From: Gammaproteobacteria bacterium
Lineage (GTDB): Bacteria; Pseudomonadota; Gammaproteobacteria; Thiohalobacterales; Thiohalobacteraceae
Assembly (NCBI GenBank): GCA_002699185.1
Contig: PABG01000023.1
Span: 1 to 36,394 of the forward strand
DNA: 36,394 bases
Reading direction: 5' to 3'
This document shows, piece by piece, positions 26,556-34,363 of the stretch. The position numbers and the translations under genes are program-made. Below the pieces are notes generated by a model. That model saw only the letters and a program-made list of their open reading frames with translations. It ran no database searches and had not been told where the DNA came from. Position 1 is the first letter of the stretch; each line of letters starts with the position of its first letter.

Positions 26556-26585
26556 AGGATAACGTGGGTTTCAGGCAGCCTTCAA
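26556..26585 (-). promoter_or_regulatory. Possible promoter of the ketosamine kinase gene
   Basis: On the minus strand, TTGAAG (26585-26580) and TATCCT (26561-26556) have an 18-bp spacer; each matches four of six consensus bases. The site is about 31 bp before the ATG and just outside the repeat at 26601. It is weak evidence only. Confidence 0.3.
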
Positions 26586-26600
26586 TACTGTCGCGGCCAT

Positions 26601-26798
26601 AACGCAAAGGCGCAAAGACAAGAATTCAATTGTCCCTGAGCGATTGATTATTCCCGTCATTGCGAGCGTAGCGCGGCAATCTCGTACGGTATAGGCAATC
26701 ATTCAGGGATTGCCACGTCGCTTCGCTCCTCGCAATGACGATTCCATCAGAACCAACTTAAAAACTTTGCGCCTCCGCGCCTTTGCGTCCTCTGCGTT
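26601..26798. repeat. ACGCAAAG-family inverted repeat, second copy
   Basis: The left arm AACGCAAAGGCGCAAAG (26601-26617) is matched by CTTTGCGCCT...CGCCTTTGCG...CTGCGTT at 26765-26798, on the complementary strand sense. The family is the same as at 21219 and 34364. Its interior is taken up by a different palindromic element. It fills most of the 296-bp gap between the HNH and kinase genes; no coding frame is supported. Confidence 0.65.
26655..26740. repeat. CGTCATTGCGAG-type palindromic repeat nested in the previous element
   Basis: CGTCATTGCG (26655-26664) pairs perfectly with CGCAATGACG (26731-26740). The arms continue inward with similarity through GAGCG...GGCAATC on each side. This is a recognisable dispersed repeat type. 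Another arm of the same type, GTCATTGCGAG...GCGGCA, is seen at the right end of the window. Confidence 0.65.
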
Positions 26799-26820
26799 AT
26801 TGCCGCAACCGTAAAAAGAA

Positions 26821-27432
26821 TCATCCCGCCAGCGCCGCGGTCAGGCGCTGGTGCAGCGGGCTGTGGCGGGGGAAGTGGGCGCGCAGGAATTCCATCTGGT
26901 CGGCCATCACCCGCTTGCCCTGCAGATAGATGTATTCGGCGTGAGTGGGAATGAAGGGCACGGCCAGCAGTTCCATCCTCGCCTCTTCCGGCCGCCGCCC
27001 TGCCTTGTGGTTATTGCAGCGCTTGCAGGCGGTGACCACATTGTTCCAGACGTCGGCCCCGCCCTGACTGATGGGTGTGACATGGTCGCGCGAGAGCTCG
27101 CGGGTGGGAAACTGCTCGCCGCAGTACAGGCACAGCTGGGCGTCACGCTTGAACAGGGTGCGGTTGTTGAGCGGCGGGGTATAGGTGTCGCGGTTCTTCT
27201 GCAGCGCGGTGTGGTTGCCGTGGGTGGCGATGATGGAATTGACCTCGACCAGGCTCTGCCTCCGGGTCCGGGCATTGATCCCGCCGCGGATGCGGAAGAT
27301 CACGCTGCCGCAGGCGTAGGCTACCTGGCCGAGATGGTACAGCCTGACCGCCTCGCGATAATCCACCCACTCCAGCGGCATGCCGCCGGCATCGGTCCTG
27401 AGCACCTGATGCGACAAATCCTGCAACATCAT
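26821..27432 (-). CDS. HNH endonuclease family protein
   Basis: A 203-residue protein with a central HNH nuclease fold. C101-x-x-C104 and C136-x-x-C139 form a structural zinc site. The catalytic core is D116-H117 (LSRDHVTPISQGG), N130/N131 and the final N141-H142 of CKRCNNHKAGR. Flanking regions are conserved-looking but unassigned. It is not next to a restriction, phage or toxin gene, so a stand-alone chromosomal nuclease of unknown target is the fair call. Start is one of two adjacent ATG codons (27432 or 27429). It is divergent from the transhydrogenase operon. Confidence 0.88.
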   Translation of the reverse strand: MMLQDLSHQVLRTDAGGMPLEWVDYREAVRLYHLGQVAYACGSVIFRIRGGINARTRRQSLVEVNSIIATHGNHTALQKNRDTYTPPLNNRTLFKRDAQLCLYCGEQFPTRELSRDHVTPISQGGADVWNNVVTACKRCNNHKAGRRPEEARMELLAVPFIPTHAEYIYLQGKRVMADQMEFLRAHFPRHSPLHQRLTAALAG

Positions 27433-27458
27433 CGTGTCCTCACCCTGACGGATACTTC

Positions 27459-27487
27459 TTTATGTCAGAAGTCTGGCTAAAAGTAAA
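27459..27487 (-). promoter_or_regulatory. Possible promoter of the HNH gene
   Basis: On the minus strand TTTACT (27487-27482) and CATAAA (27464-27459) are separated by 17 bp; each has four of six consensus bases. It lies 27 bp upstream of the start codon. Plausible but unproven. Confidence 0.35.
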
Positions 27488-27510
27488 CTGCCCGGCGCCC
27501 GCACTCGGTT

Positions 27511-27539
27511 TTGAAGCAACTGAAATTCCTGAATTTATT
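27511..27539 (+). promoter_or_regulatory. Possible pnt promoter and nearby TGACAC dyad
   Basis: TTGAAG (27511-27516) and TTTATT (27534-27539) have a 17-bp spacer, with four of six matches each. About 57 bp further on, TGACAC-CCTC-GTGTCA (27596-27611) forms a small perfect dyad that could be a regulator site. The 306-bp gap between the divergent HNH and pntAA genes holds nothing else I recognise, though an in-frame upstream extension of pntAA is open. Confidence 0.3.
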
Positions 27540-27738
27540 TTCAGCATGCCGGATGAGTTCGCGAACAGCGCCTGCAATATTGCAGCGCATCCGCATGACA
27601 CCCTCGTGTCAGCGGGGGAATTTTTCCACGATATTCAATCGCTCAGCTGAATCCGTTATCATGGCCTGCTTTTGGGGCAGTCGTCGCCGATGGCTGCCCG
27701 ACCGTACCCACCGGATGCCCGGAGACGGAGAGACAACA

Positions 27739-28872
27739 ATGCCGATACGCGTGGCCGTACCCAAAGAAACCCTGGAAGGCGAGTGCCGGGTCGCGCTCGA
27801 CCCGGTCGTGGCCAAGCGCTTTGCCGCGCTGGGCTGCGAGGTCCGGATGGAGCACGACGCCGGGGCCGGCGCCCATTATGTGGATGAGGACTACGAGGAC
27901 GTCAGTTTCGTCACTGACAAGGCCGAGCTGCTTGCCAGCGCCGATGTGGTCCTCAAGGTCCAGCCGCCGACCGAGGACGAGATCAGTCAGATGGCCGAGG
28001 GCAGCGTCGTCGTCGGCTTCATGTCACCGCACCGGTTCCCGGACCGCGTCAAACTGATGCGCGACCGGAAAATCACCAGCTTCGCCATGGAACTGATTCC
28101 GCGCATCTCGCGCGCCCAGAGCATGGACGCGCTGTCCTCTCAGGCCGCCGTGGCCGGCTACAAGGCCGCCATCATGGCCGCCGACCGCAGCGGGCGCTTC
28201 TTCCCCATGCTGACCACCGCCGCCGGCACCATCCGCCCGGCGAAAGTGCTGGTCATCGGCGCCGGTGTGGCCGGACTGCAGGCCATCGCCACGGCCAAGC
28301 GCCTGGGCGCGGTGGTCGAGGCCTATGATGTGCGCTCGGCCACCCGCGAGCAGGTGCAGTCCCTGGGCGCCAAGTATATCGATACCGGTGTGGCCGCCGA
28401 GGGCGAGGGCGGCTATGCCCGTGAACTGACCGAGGAGGAAAAACGCAAACAGCTGGAAGTCCTGGCAAAGCACATCACCCAGGCCGATGCCGTGATCACC
28501 ACCGCCGCCATCCCCGGCAGGCCCTCGCCGAAGATCATCAGCAAGGAGATGGTCGACAACATGAAGGTCGGCTCGGTCATCATCGACCTGGCCGCCGAGG
28601 GCGGCGGCAACTGCGAGGTCACCAAACCGGGCGAGGATTACGTCTACGGCTGCGTGCGCGTCTACGGTCCGTTCAACGTACCTTCCATGCTGCCGGTGCA
28701 CGCCTCCGACATGTACGCCAAGAACCTGCTCAACTTCCTCACCCCCATGATCGAGGAAGGCGAACTCAAGCTCGACTGGGAGGATCAGGTCATCAAGGAC
28801 TCGGCACTGACCCACGACGGCGAAATCAGGCACGAACCCACCCGCGCCCTGGTGGAAGGAGACGCGTCATGA
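27739..28872 (+). CDS. pntAA: Proton-translocating NAD(P) transhydrogenase, alpha-1 subunit (NAD-binding domain I)
   Basis: A 377-residue soluble NAD(H)-binding component of the transhydrogenase, which reduces NADP+ with NADH using the proton-motive force. The N-terminus MPIRVAVPKETLEGECRVAL is typical of the alanine dehydrogenase/PNT family. The Rossmann loop GAGVAG is at 174-179 and the mobile-loop region follows. The ATG at 27739 is preferred over longer in-frame starts because GGAG lies eight bases upstream and the protein then begins exactly like its relatives. The alpha chain is split in two genes, unlike E. coli PntA. ATGA overlap couples it to pntAB. Confidence 0.95.
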   Translation: MPIRVAVPKETLEGECRVALDPVVAKRFAALGCEVRMEHDAGAGAHYVDEDYEDVSFVTDKAELLASADVVLKVQPPTEDEISQMAEGSVVVGFMSPHRFPDRVKLMRDRKITSFAMELIPRISRAQSMDALSSQAAVAGYKAAIMAADRSGRFFPMLTTAAGTIRPAKVLVIGAGVAGLQAIATAKRLGAVVEAYDVRSATREQVQSLGAKYIDTGVAAEGEGGYARELTEEEKRKQLEVLAKHITQADAVITTAAIPGRPSPKIISKEMVDNMKVGSVIIDLAAEGGGNCEVTKPGEDYVYGCVRVYGPFNVPSMLPVHASDMYAKNLLNFLTPMIEEGELKLDWEDQVIKDSALTHDGEIRHEPTRALVEGDAS

Positions 28873-29162
28873 TCGAAGGCTTCACCGCACTCTATATCTT
28901 CATGCTGGCCGCCTTCACCGGCTACGAGGTCATCGCCCGGGTGCCGGTCATCCTGCACACCCCGCTGATGTCGGGCTCGAACTTCGTCCACGGCATCGTG
29001 CTGGTCGGCGCCATGGTGGCCATGGGCCACGCCGACACCGACATGGAGCGCTTCATCGGCTTCATCGGCGTGATGCTGGCCGCGGGCAACGCGGTCGGCG
29101 GCTACGTGGTCACCGAGCGCATGCTCGAGATGTTCAAGAGCAGCAAGGAGGACCGCAAATGA
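28869..29162 (+). CDS. pntAB: NAD(P) transhydrogenase, alpha-2 subunit (membrane)
   Basis: A 97-residue membrane protein supplying the first helices of the proton channel (domain II). Three hydrophobic stretches are visible: about 5-23, 35-55 and 61-81. They correspond to the C-terminal helices of fused PntA. The overlap at both ends (ATGA with pntAA and pntB) indicates strict co-translation. Confidence 0.94.
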   Translation: MIEGFTALYIFMLAAFTGYEVIARVPVILHTPLMSGSNFVHGIVLVGAMVAMGHADTDMERFIGFIGVMLAAGNAVGGYVVTERMLEMFKSSKEDRK

Positions 29163-30517
29163 TCGAGCTGAGTTATTTCGCGGCCGCGGTCCTGTTCATC
29201 CTCGGCCTCAAGCGCATGAGCTCGCCGAAGACGGCCCGCGGCGGCATCGTCTGGGCCGGCGCCGGCATGGTGGTGGCCACCTTTGCCACCTTCTTCATGC
29301 CCGACATGGGCAACTACGGCCTGATGATCCTGGCCATCCTGATCGGCGGCGGCGCGGCCTGGTACACCGGCAAAAAGGTGGCCATGACCGACATGCCGCA
29401 GATGATCGCCATCTACAACGGCATGGGCGGCGGCGCGGCCGCCGCCATCGCCGCGGTGGAGCTGCTCAAGGGCCACTTCGACAACAGCACCTTCCAGGTG
29501 CTGGCCGTGGCGGGCGCCCTGATCGGCTCGGTGGCCTTCTCCGGCTCTATGATCGCCTTCGCCAAGCTGCAGGGGCTGATGAAGAAGTCCTTCCACTTCC
29601 CCAGCCAGCAGGCGATCAATCTGGTCGTGTTCGGCCTGGCCATCGCCTTCGGCCTGTATGTGATGTTCGCCGAGGCACCGGGCGGCTTCGCCCTGTTCAT
29701 GTTCTTCGCCCTGGCGCTGGCCTTCGGCGTGCTCATGACCCTGCCCATCGGCGGCGCCGACATGCCGGTGGTGATCTCGCTGTACAACGCCCTGACCGGC
29801 CTGGCCGTGGCCTTCGAGGGCTTCGTGCTCGGCAACGCTGCCATGATCATCGCCGGCACCGTGGTCGGCTCGGCCGGCACCCTGCTCACCCAGTTGATGG
29901 CCAGGGCCATGAACCGGCCGCTGTCCAACGTGCTGTTCTCCGGCTTCGGCGCGGTCGAGGCCGAAAGCAGCGCCGGCCCCGAAGGCGAGATGAAGGAGAT
30001 CGGCGCCAGTGACGCCGCCGTGATGATGGCCTTCGCCAACAAGGTGATCATCGTGCCCGGCTACGGTCTGGCCGTGGCCCAGGCCCAGCACAAGATCTGG
30101 GAACTGACCGAGATGCTGGAAGAGCACGGCGTGGACGTGAAGTTCGCCATCCATCCGGTCGCCGGGCGCATGCCGGGCCACATGAACGTGCTGCTGGCCG
30201 AGGCCGGCGTGCCCTATGACAAGATCTACGACCTGGAGGAGATCAACGCCGAGTTCCCGCAGGCCGACGTGGCCCTGGTGATCGGCGCCAACGACGTGGT
30301 CAACCCGGTGGCACGCAACGACAAGTCCAGCCCCATCTACGGCATGCCGATCCTCAACGCCGACCAGGCGAAGAACGTGATCGTGGTCAAGCGCGGCCGC
30401 GGCCGCGGTTTCTCCGGCATCGAGAACGGGCTGTTCTTCCTCGACAACACGCGTATGCTCTACGGTGACGGCCAGGAGGTTGCGGCCAAGCTGATTGCCG
30501 AGGTCAAACAACTGTAA
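29159..30517 (+). CDS. pntB: NAD(P) transhydrogenase, beta subunit
   Basis: A 452-residue inner-membrane subunit. The N-terminal half carries about eight or nine hydrophobic helices (remaining proton channel). The C-terminal domain III binds NADP(H): VPGYGLAVAQAQHKIWEL, HPVAGRMPGHMNVLLAEAGV, IGANDVVNP and the KRGRGRGFSGIEN loop are all visible. Length is close to E. coli PntB. It ends the pntAA-pntAB-pntB operon and is followed by a good intrinsic terminator. Together with MaeB and GltBD in this window it sets NADPH supply and use, a functional link rather than evidence of co-regulation. Confidence 0.96.
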   Translation: MIELSYFAAAVLFILGLKRMSSPKTARGGIVWAGAGMVVATFATFFMPDMGNYGLMILAILIGGGAAWYTGKKVAMTDMPQMIAIYNGMGGGAAAAIAAVELLKGHFDNSTFQVLAVAGALIGSVAFSGSMIAFAKLQGLMKKSFHFPSQQAINLVVFGLAIAFGLYVMFAEAPGGFALFMFFALALAFGVLMTLPIGGADMPVVISLYNALTGLAVAFEGFVLGNAAMIIAGTVVGSAGTLLTQLMARAMNRPLSNVLFSGFGAVEAESSAGPEGEMKEIGASDAAVMMAFANKVIIVPGYGLAVAQAQHKIWELTEMLEEHGVDVKFAIHPVAGRMPGHMNVLLAEAGVPYDKIYDLEEINAEFPQADVALVIGANDVVNPVARNDKSSPIYGMPILNADQAKNVIVVKRGRGRGFSGIENGLFFLDNTRMLYGDGQEVAAKLIAEVKQL

Positions 30518-30551
30518 CTGCTGCAGCAATTGCAGTCATGCCCCGACAGAA

Positions 30552-30574
30552 AGCTCGGCCGCGCCGGGCTTTTT
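30552..30574 (+). terminator. Intrinsic terminator of the pnt operon
   Basis: AGCTCGG (30552-30558) and CCGGGCT (30564-30570) form a 7-bp stem with one G-T pair and a CCGCG loop. A run of five T (30570-30574) and a further TTT follow. It lies 35 bp after the pntB stop and before the phospholipase gene. Confidence 0.75.
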
Positions 30575-30605
30575 GTTTCTGCAACCCAATAACGGAACGG
30601 GCGCC

Positions 30606-31673
30606 ATGGCAACCCCCACATCTGTCGCGCGCAGCACCTGGATCCTTGCCGGCTGGCTGACCGCCGCTGCTGCCCATGCCTTTCCCACCGATCTCGATCA
30701 GTGCCTGCTCGAACAGCTCAAGACCGCGCCTGACGAAGCCACCGTGGCCGAGCTCAAGGCCGTCTGCCTGGAATCACTCCTGCCGCTGACCGGACAGGGG
30801 ACGGATACGCCGGCCGCGGCACCCACACCCGCCGCCGGGGAAAACGCCGCCGGTGAAACGCAAGCCTCCCCGCTGGAGACCCGCATCACCCTGGAACGTG
30901 CCACATCGGGGAATCCCTTCGTCATCACCCCGCACCGGCCCAACTACCTGCTGCCGGCCACCTACAGCTTCTCCCCCAACGCCGATCCCTTCGACGTCAG
31001 CGAGGGCGAACTCCAGAACTGGGAGTTCAAGTTTCAGCTCAGCTTCAAGTTCCCGCTGCTGCGCGGCCTGTTCAATGACCGCAGTTCGATCTTTCTGGCC
31101 TACACCAATCAATCCTACTGGCAGGCCTACAACCGGGAATTCTCCTCGCCTTTCCGCGAGACCAATCACGAGCCCGAGCTGTTCCTGACCTATCTGCCCG
31201 ACTACTCGCTGTTAGGCCTCGATGCCCGGCTGCTGCAGGTCGGCCTTTCGCACCAGTCCAACGGCCGCGGCGGTGTACAGTCGCGCAGCTGGAACCGTCT
31301 CTATGCCGACCTGGTGTTCGAACGCGGCAACTTCGCCTTCAGCCTCAAGCCCTGGTACCGCATCCCCGAACAGAAGAAGAGCAGCCCGACCGATGCCACC
31401 GGCGACGACAACCCCGACATCGAGGACTACATGGGCTACGGCGAATTGCGCTTCGCCTACAAGCTGGACGGCCATTCCCTGAGCCTGATGCTGCGCAGCA
31501 ATCTCAGCCGCAGCGAGCCCCGGGGGGCGGTCGAGCTGGGCTGGTCCTTCCCCCTGACGCGCAAGCTCAAGGGCTACGCCCAGTACTTCGACGGCTACGG
31601 CGAGAGCCTGATCGACTACGATGCCCATATCCGCCGCGTCGGGGTCGGCATCGCGCTGACCGACTGGTTGTAG
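30606..31673 (+). CDS. pldA: Outer-membrane phospholipase A
   Basis: A 355-residue OmpLA homologue, a calcium-dependent outer-membrane beta-barrel enzyme that hydrolyses misplaced phospholipids. A signal peptide (cut near AHA, about residue 24) is followed by a roughly 75-residue Pro/Ala-rich region and the barrel. Catalytic residues H216, S218 and N230 lie in GLSHQSNGRGGVQSRSWNR with the same spacing as E. coli H142, S144 and N156. The YTNQSYWQAYN strand is also typical. ATG 30606 is chosen because it gives a proper signal peptide; a longer frame from 30495 runs through the terminator. It ends in a large non-coding gap. Confidence 0.93.
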   Translation: MATPTSVARSTWILAGWLTAAAAHAFPTDLDQCLLEQLKTAPDEATVAELKAVCLESLLPLTGQGTDTPAAAPTPAAGENAAGETQASPLETRITLERATSGNPFVITPHRPNYLLPATYSFSPNADPFDVSEGELQNWEFKFQLSFKFPLLRGLFNDRSSIFLAYTNQSYWQAYNREFSSPFRETNHEPELFLTYLPDYSLLGLDARLLQVGLSHQSNGRGGVQSRSWNRLYADLVFERGNFAFSLKPWYRIPEQKKSSPTDATGDDNPDIEDYMGYGELRFAYKLDGHSLSLMLRSNLSRSEPRGAVELGWSFPLTRKLKGYAQYFDGYGESLIDYDAHIRRVGVGIALTDWL

Positions 31674-31739
31674 ACTGGCTGTTAGCCCGGGACAGGCTGG
31701 CCATGCCGCGCTAACGCCGAGTACACGCCCGGCAGGCCG

Positions 31740-32057
31740 CCGGTTTATAACCGGGTTATAAAGCGGCCGGACCGCCCCGGCGGGCACGGAAGAGGGAACA
31801 GGGACCGGCGGCGATTGCAAGCTTGATTTTTCTTCCCTGCCCGGTTTATACACAAGCTGCAAGCAAATCCGACCTTTTCGCGCCAGATGCCCGTCACCAG
31901 TCCGGCCCAACTGCGGTATTTTTATAAGACACTGTTTTATAAAAATAAAAAACACTGGTGACAAAATGCGCAAATTAACACAAATGCAACAAATACAGGC
32001 CCTGGAACCCTTTAGCCCCATTCGTTCCACAAAGTTATCCACAGTTTTTGTGGATAA
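31740..32057. other. Origin-like intergenic region with DnaA boxes upstream of priA
   Basis: The 470-bp gap between pldA and priA has no coding frame I support. It contains three matches to the DnaA box TTATNCACA: TTATACACA at 31846-31854 (plus), and two strict TTATCCACA boxes, 32035-32043 (plus) and 32049-32057 (minus), facing each other five bases apart. A very AT-rich stretch lies between (about 31915-31990). CCGG[T/G]TTATA occurs at 31740, 31751 and 31841. These are the parts expected in a bacterial replication origin or a DnaA-controlled promoter. dnaA, dnaN, rpmH or mnmG are not nearby in this window, which weakens the chromosomal-origin reading. Confidence 0.5.
31893..31962. repeat. 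Nested AT-rich palindrome between DnaA boxes
   Basis: The outer arms GTCACCAGT (31893-31901) and ACTGGTGAC (31954-31962) are perfect complements. Inside, TATTTTTATAA (31917-31927) and TTATAAAAATA (31937-31947) form a second perfect 11-bp inverted repeat around a 9-bp loop. The inner arms are wholly A and T, so the duplex should melt easily. A cruciform or unwinding element is inferred. Confidence 0.7.
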
Positions 32058-32143
32058 GGGAAATACCGCTTCCAGATTAGCCGGTTAACCCTGTTTTGTG
32101 ACAACCTGAGTCAAGTAGCCACGATAACTGCCCGGACAACCCC

Positions 32144-34348
32144 TTGCCCACACAGTCCACAGCAACCTATGCCAGGGTGGCCCTGCCCTGCCCCCTGTAC
32201 CGGGTCTTCGATTACCGTCTGGCGCAGCCCGGCCCCATCGCCCCGGGCAGCCGGGTGCGGGTCCCGTTCGGTCGCCGCAGCCTGGTCGGCGTGGTGCTTG
32301 AGCTCGGTTCCGACACGGAGTTGCCCGCGGCGCAGATCCGCCCCCTGTCTGAGCTGCTCGACGCCCGGCCGGTACTCCCACCCGACCTGCTGGCGCTGCT
32401 GCGCTGGGCCGCCGGCTACTACCACCATCCGATCGGGGAGGTCCTGGCCCAGGCCCTGCCGGCCCTGCTGCGTCAGGGGCGGCCCGCCCGCATCGAGCAG
32501 ACCCGTCACTGGCAACTGAGCGCTGCGGGCCGGGCCGTGGACCCCGCTGACCTGGTCCGGGCACCGCGCCAGGCCGCCCTGCTCAGCCTCCTGGCCCGTT
32601 GCCCGGAGGGCGCCGACCGCGACCGGCTGCAGCATGAGGGCCTGTACCGGCGCGAGACGCTCAGGACGCTGGTCGACAAGGGCTGGGTGGAGGAGCGCCT
32701 GGACACGCCGGGGCTGGCTGCCCCGGGCGCGGGTGCTGCAGCCCCGTCACTCAACCCCGCCCAGGCCAGCGCCGTCCAGACCGTGGCGGAGCACACCGGC
32801 TATGGCTGCTTCCTGCTCGACGGGGTGACCGGCAGCGGCAAGACCGAGGTCTATATCCGCGCCATCGAACAGGCCCTGGCGGCCGGGCGCCAGACCCTGC
32901 TGCTGGTGCCCGAGATCGGCCTGACCCCGCAACTGATGCAGCGGCTGCGCGCGCGGCTGGCCGCGCCCATGGTGATCCTGCATTCAGGGCTGAGTGAGCG
33001 CGAGCGCCTCAACGCCTGGGTGGCGGCGCGCGACGGCACGGCCCGGATCGTGGTCGGCACCCGCTCGGCCGTGTTCACCCCGCTGCCGGAGCCGGGACTG
33101 TTCATCGTCGACGAGGAACACGATCCCTCGCTCAAGCAGCAGGACGGGTTTCGCTACTCGGCCCGCGACCTGCTGATCTGGCGCGCCCGGCAGCAGGCCG
33201 TTCCCGTCCTGCTGGGATCGGCCACGCCCTCCCTGGAAAGCCTGTACAACGCCGACCAGGGGCGCTATCAGCGCCTGCATCTACCGCAACGCGCCGGCGC
33301 GGCCAGCGACCCGGAACTCAAACTGCTGGACATCCGCGGCCAGCCGCTGCGCGAGGGCCTGGCCGAACCGCTGCTCGGGGCCATGCGCCGGCACCTTGCG
33401 CGCGGCGAACAGGTGCTGTTGTTTCTCAACCGGCGCGGGTTCGCCCCGACGCTCATCTGCCATGAATGCGGCTGGGTGGCGGCCTGTCGGCGCTGCGACA
33501 GCCACCTGACCCTGCATCAGCGCCGCGGCCGGCTGCACTGCCATCACTGCGACGCCAGCCAGGGCGTCCCGGTGCAGTGTCCCGAGTGCGGCAGCCCGGA
33601 CCTGCGCGGGCTGGGCTATGGCACCGAGCGCATCGAGCAGACCCTGCAGCAGCTGTTCCCCGATCATCCCTGTCTGCGCATCGACCGCGACAGCACCCGG
33701 CGCAAGGGCCAGCTCGAAGCCCTGCTGGAACAGGCCCACAGCGGCGCGGCGCGCATCCTGCTCGGCACCCAGATGCTGGCCAAGGGCCATCATTTTCCCG
33801 GCGTGACCCTGGTGGGCATCCTGGAGGCCGACCAGCGCCTGTTCTCCAGCGATTTCCGCGCCAGCGAACGTCTGGCCCAGCTGATCGTCCAGGTCGCCGG
33901 CCGCGCCGGTCGGGCCGAACGGCCGGGGACGGTGCTGATCCAGACCCACCACCCCGACCACCCGCTGCTGCGGCTGCTGGTCACCGAGGGCTACGCCGCC
34001 TTCGCCGCGGCGGCCCTGGCCGAACGCAGGGACGCCGGCCTGCCGCCCTATGCCAGCCTGGCCCTGCTGCGGGCCGAGGCCACTGACCGCGAAGCGCCGC
34101 GGGAATTTCTGGAACAGGCCCATGCCCTGGCGCTGCAGCAGTCGGGGCCGGAGATCGAGTTCTGGGGTCCGGTGCCGGCGCCGATGGAGAAACGCGCCGG
34201 CCGCTACCGCGCCCAGCTGCTGGTGCAGTCCGCCGCGCGGGCCACCCTGCACCGGCTGCTCGATGCCTGGATCCCGGCTCTGGCCGAGTCGCCCGCGGCC
34301 CGGCGCATCCGCTGGTCGCTGGACGTGGACCCGGTCGATACCTTTTAG
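32144..34348 (+). CDS. priA: Primosomal protein N' (replication restart helicase PriA)
   Basis: A 734-residue superfamily-2 helicase that recognises stalled forks and reloads DnaB. An N-terminal 3'-DNA-binding domain begins with VALPCPLYRVFDYRL. The winged-helix region follows, then Walker A GVTGSGKT (227-234) and DEEH (323-326). Eight cysteines in CHECGWVAACRRC and CHHCDASQGVPVQCPEC bind two zincs, and the C-terminal helicase motifs include VQVAGRAGRAERPG. Start is TTG at 32144, which gives almost the E. coli length; ribosome site is weak and no other start fits better. The upstream gap with DnaA boxes may regulate it. Confidence 0.95.
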   Translation: MPTQSTATYARVALPCPLYRVFDYRLAQPGPIAPGSRVRVPFGRRSLVGVVLELGSDTELPAAQIRPLSELLDARPVLPPDLLALLRWAAGYYHHPIGEVLAQALPALLRQGRPARIEQTRHWQLSAAGRAVDPADLVRAPRQAALLSLLARCPEGADRDRLQHEGLYRRETLRTLVDKGWVEERLDTPGLAAPGAGAAAPSLNPAQASAVQTVAEHTGYGCFLLDGVTGSGKTEVYIRAIEQALAAGRQTLLLVPEIGLTPQLMQRLRARLAAPMVILHSGLSERERLNAWVAARDGTARIVVGTRSAVFTPLPEPGLFIVDEEHDPSLKQQDGFRYSARDLLIWRARQQAVPVLLGSATPSLESLYNADQGRYQRLHLPQRAGAASDPELKLLDIRGQPLREGLAEPLLGAMRRHLARGEQVLLFLNRRGFAPTLICHECGWVAACRRCDSHLTLHQRRGRLHCHHCDASQGVPVQCPECGSPDLRGLGYGTERIEQTLQQLFPDHPCLRIDRDSTRRKGQLEALLEQAHSGAARILLGTQMLAKGHHFPGVTLVGILEADQRLFSSDFRASERLAQLIVQVAGRAGRAERPGTVLIQTHHPDHPLLRLLVTEGYAAFAAAALAERRDAGLPPYASLALLRAEATDREAPREFLEQAHALALQQSGPEIEFWGPVPAPMEKRAGRYRAQLLVQSAARATLHRLLDAWIPALAESPAARRIRWSLDVDPVDTF

Positions 34349-34363
34349 TCTGCCTCCGGCGGG

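Noticed and set aside
26821-27432. HNH protein as part of a defence or prophage system
   Set aside because: No restriction, phage, toxin or recombinase genes adjoin it; the neighbours are metabolic genes.
27511-27738. 76-codon N-terminal extension of pntAA
   Set aside because: The extension has no family similarity, contains cysteine- and arginine-rich random-looking sequence, and the ATG at 27739 has a proper ribosome site.
30495-30605. 37-codon N-terminal extension of the phospholipase gene
   Set aside because: It reads through the pnt terminator hairpin and would bury the signal peptide.
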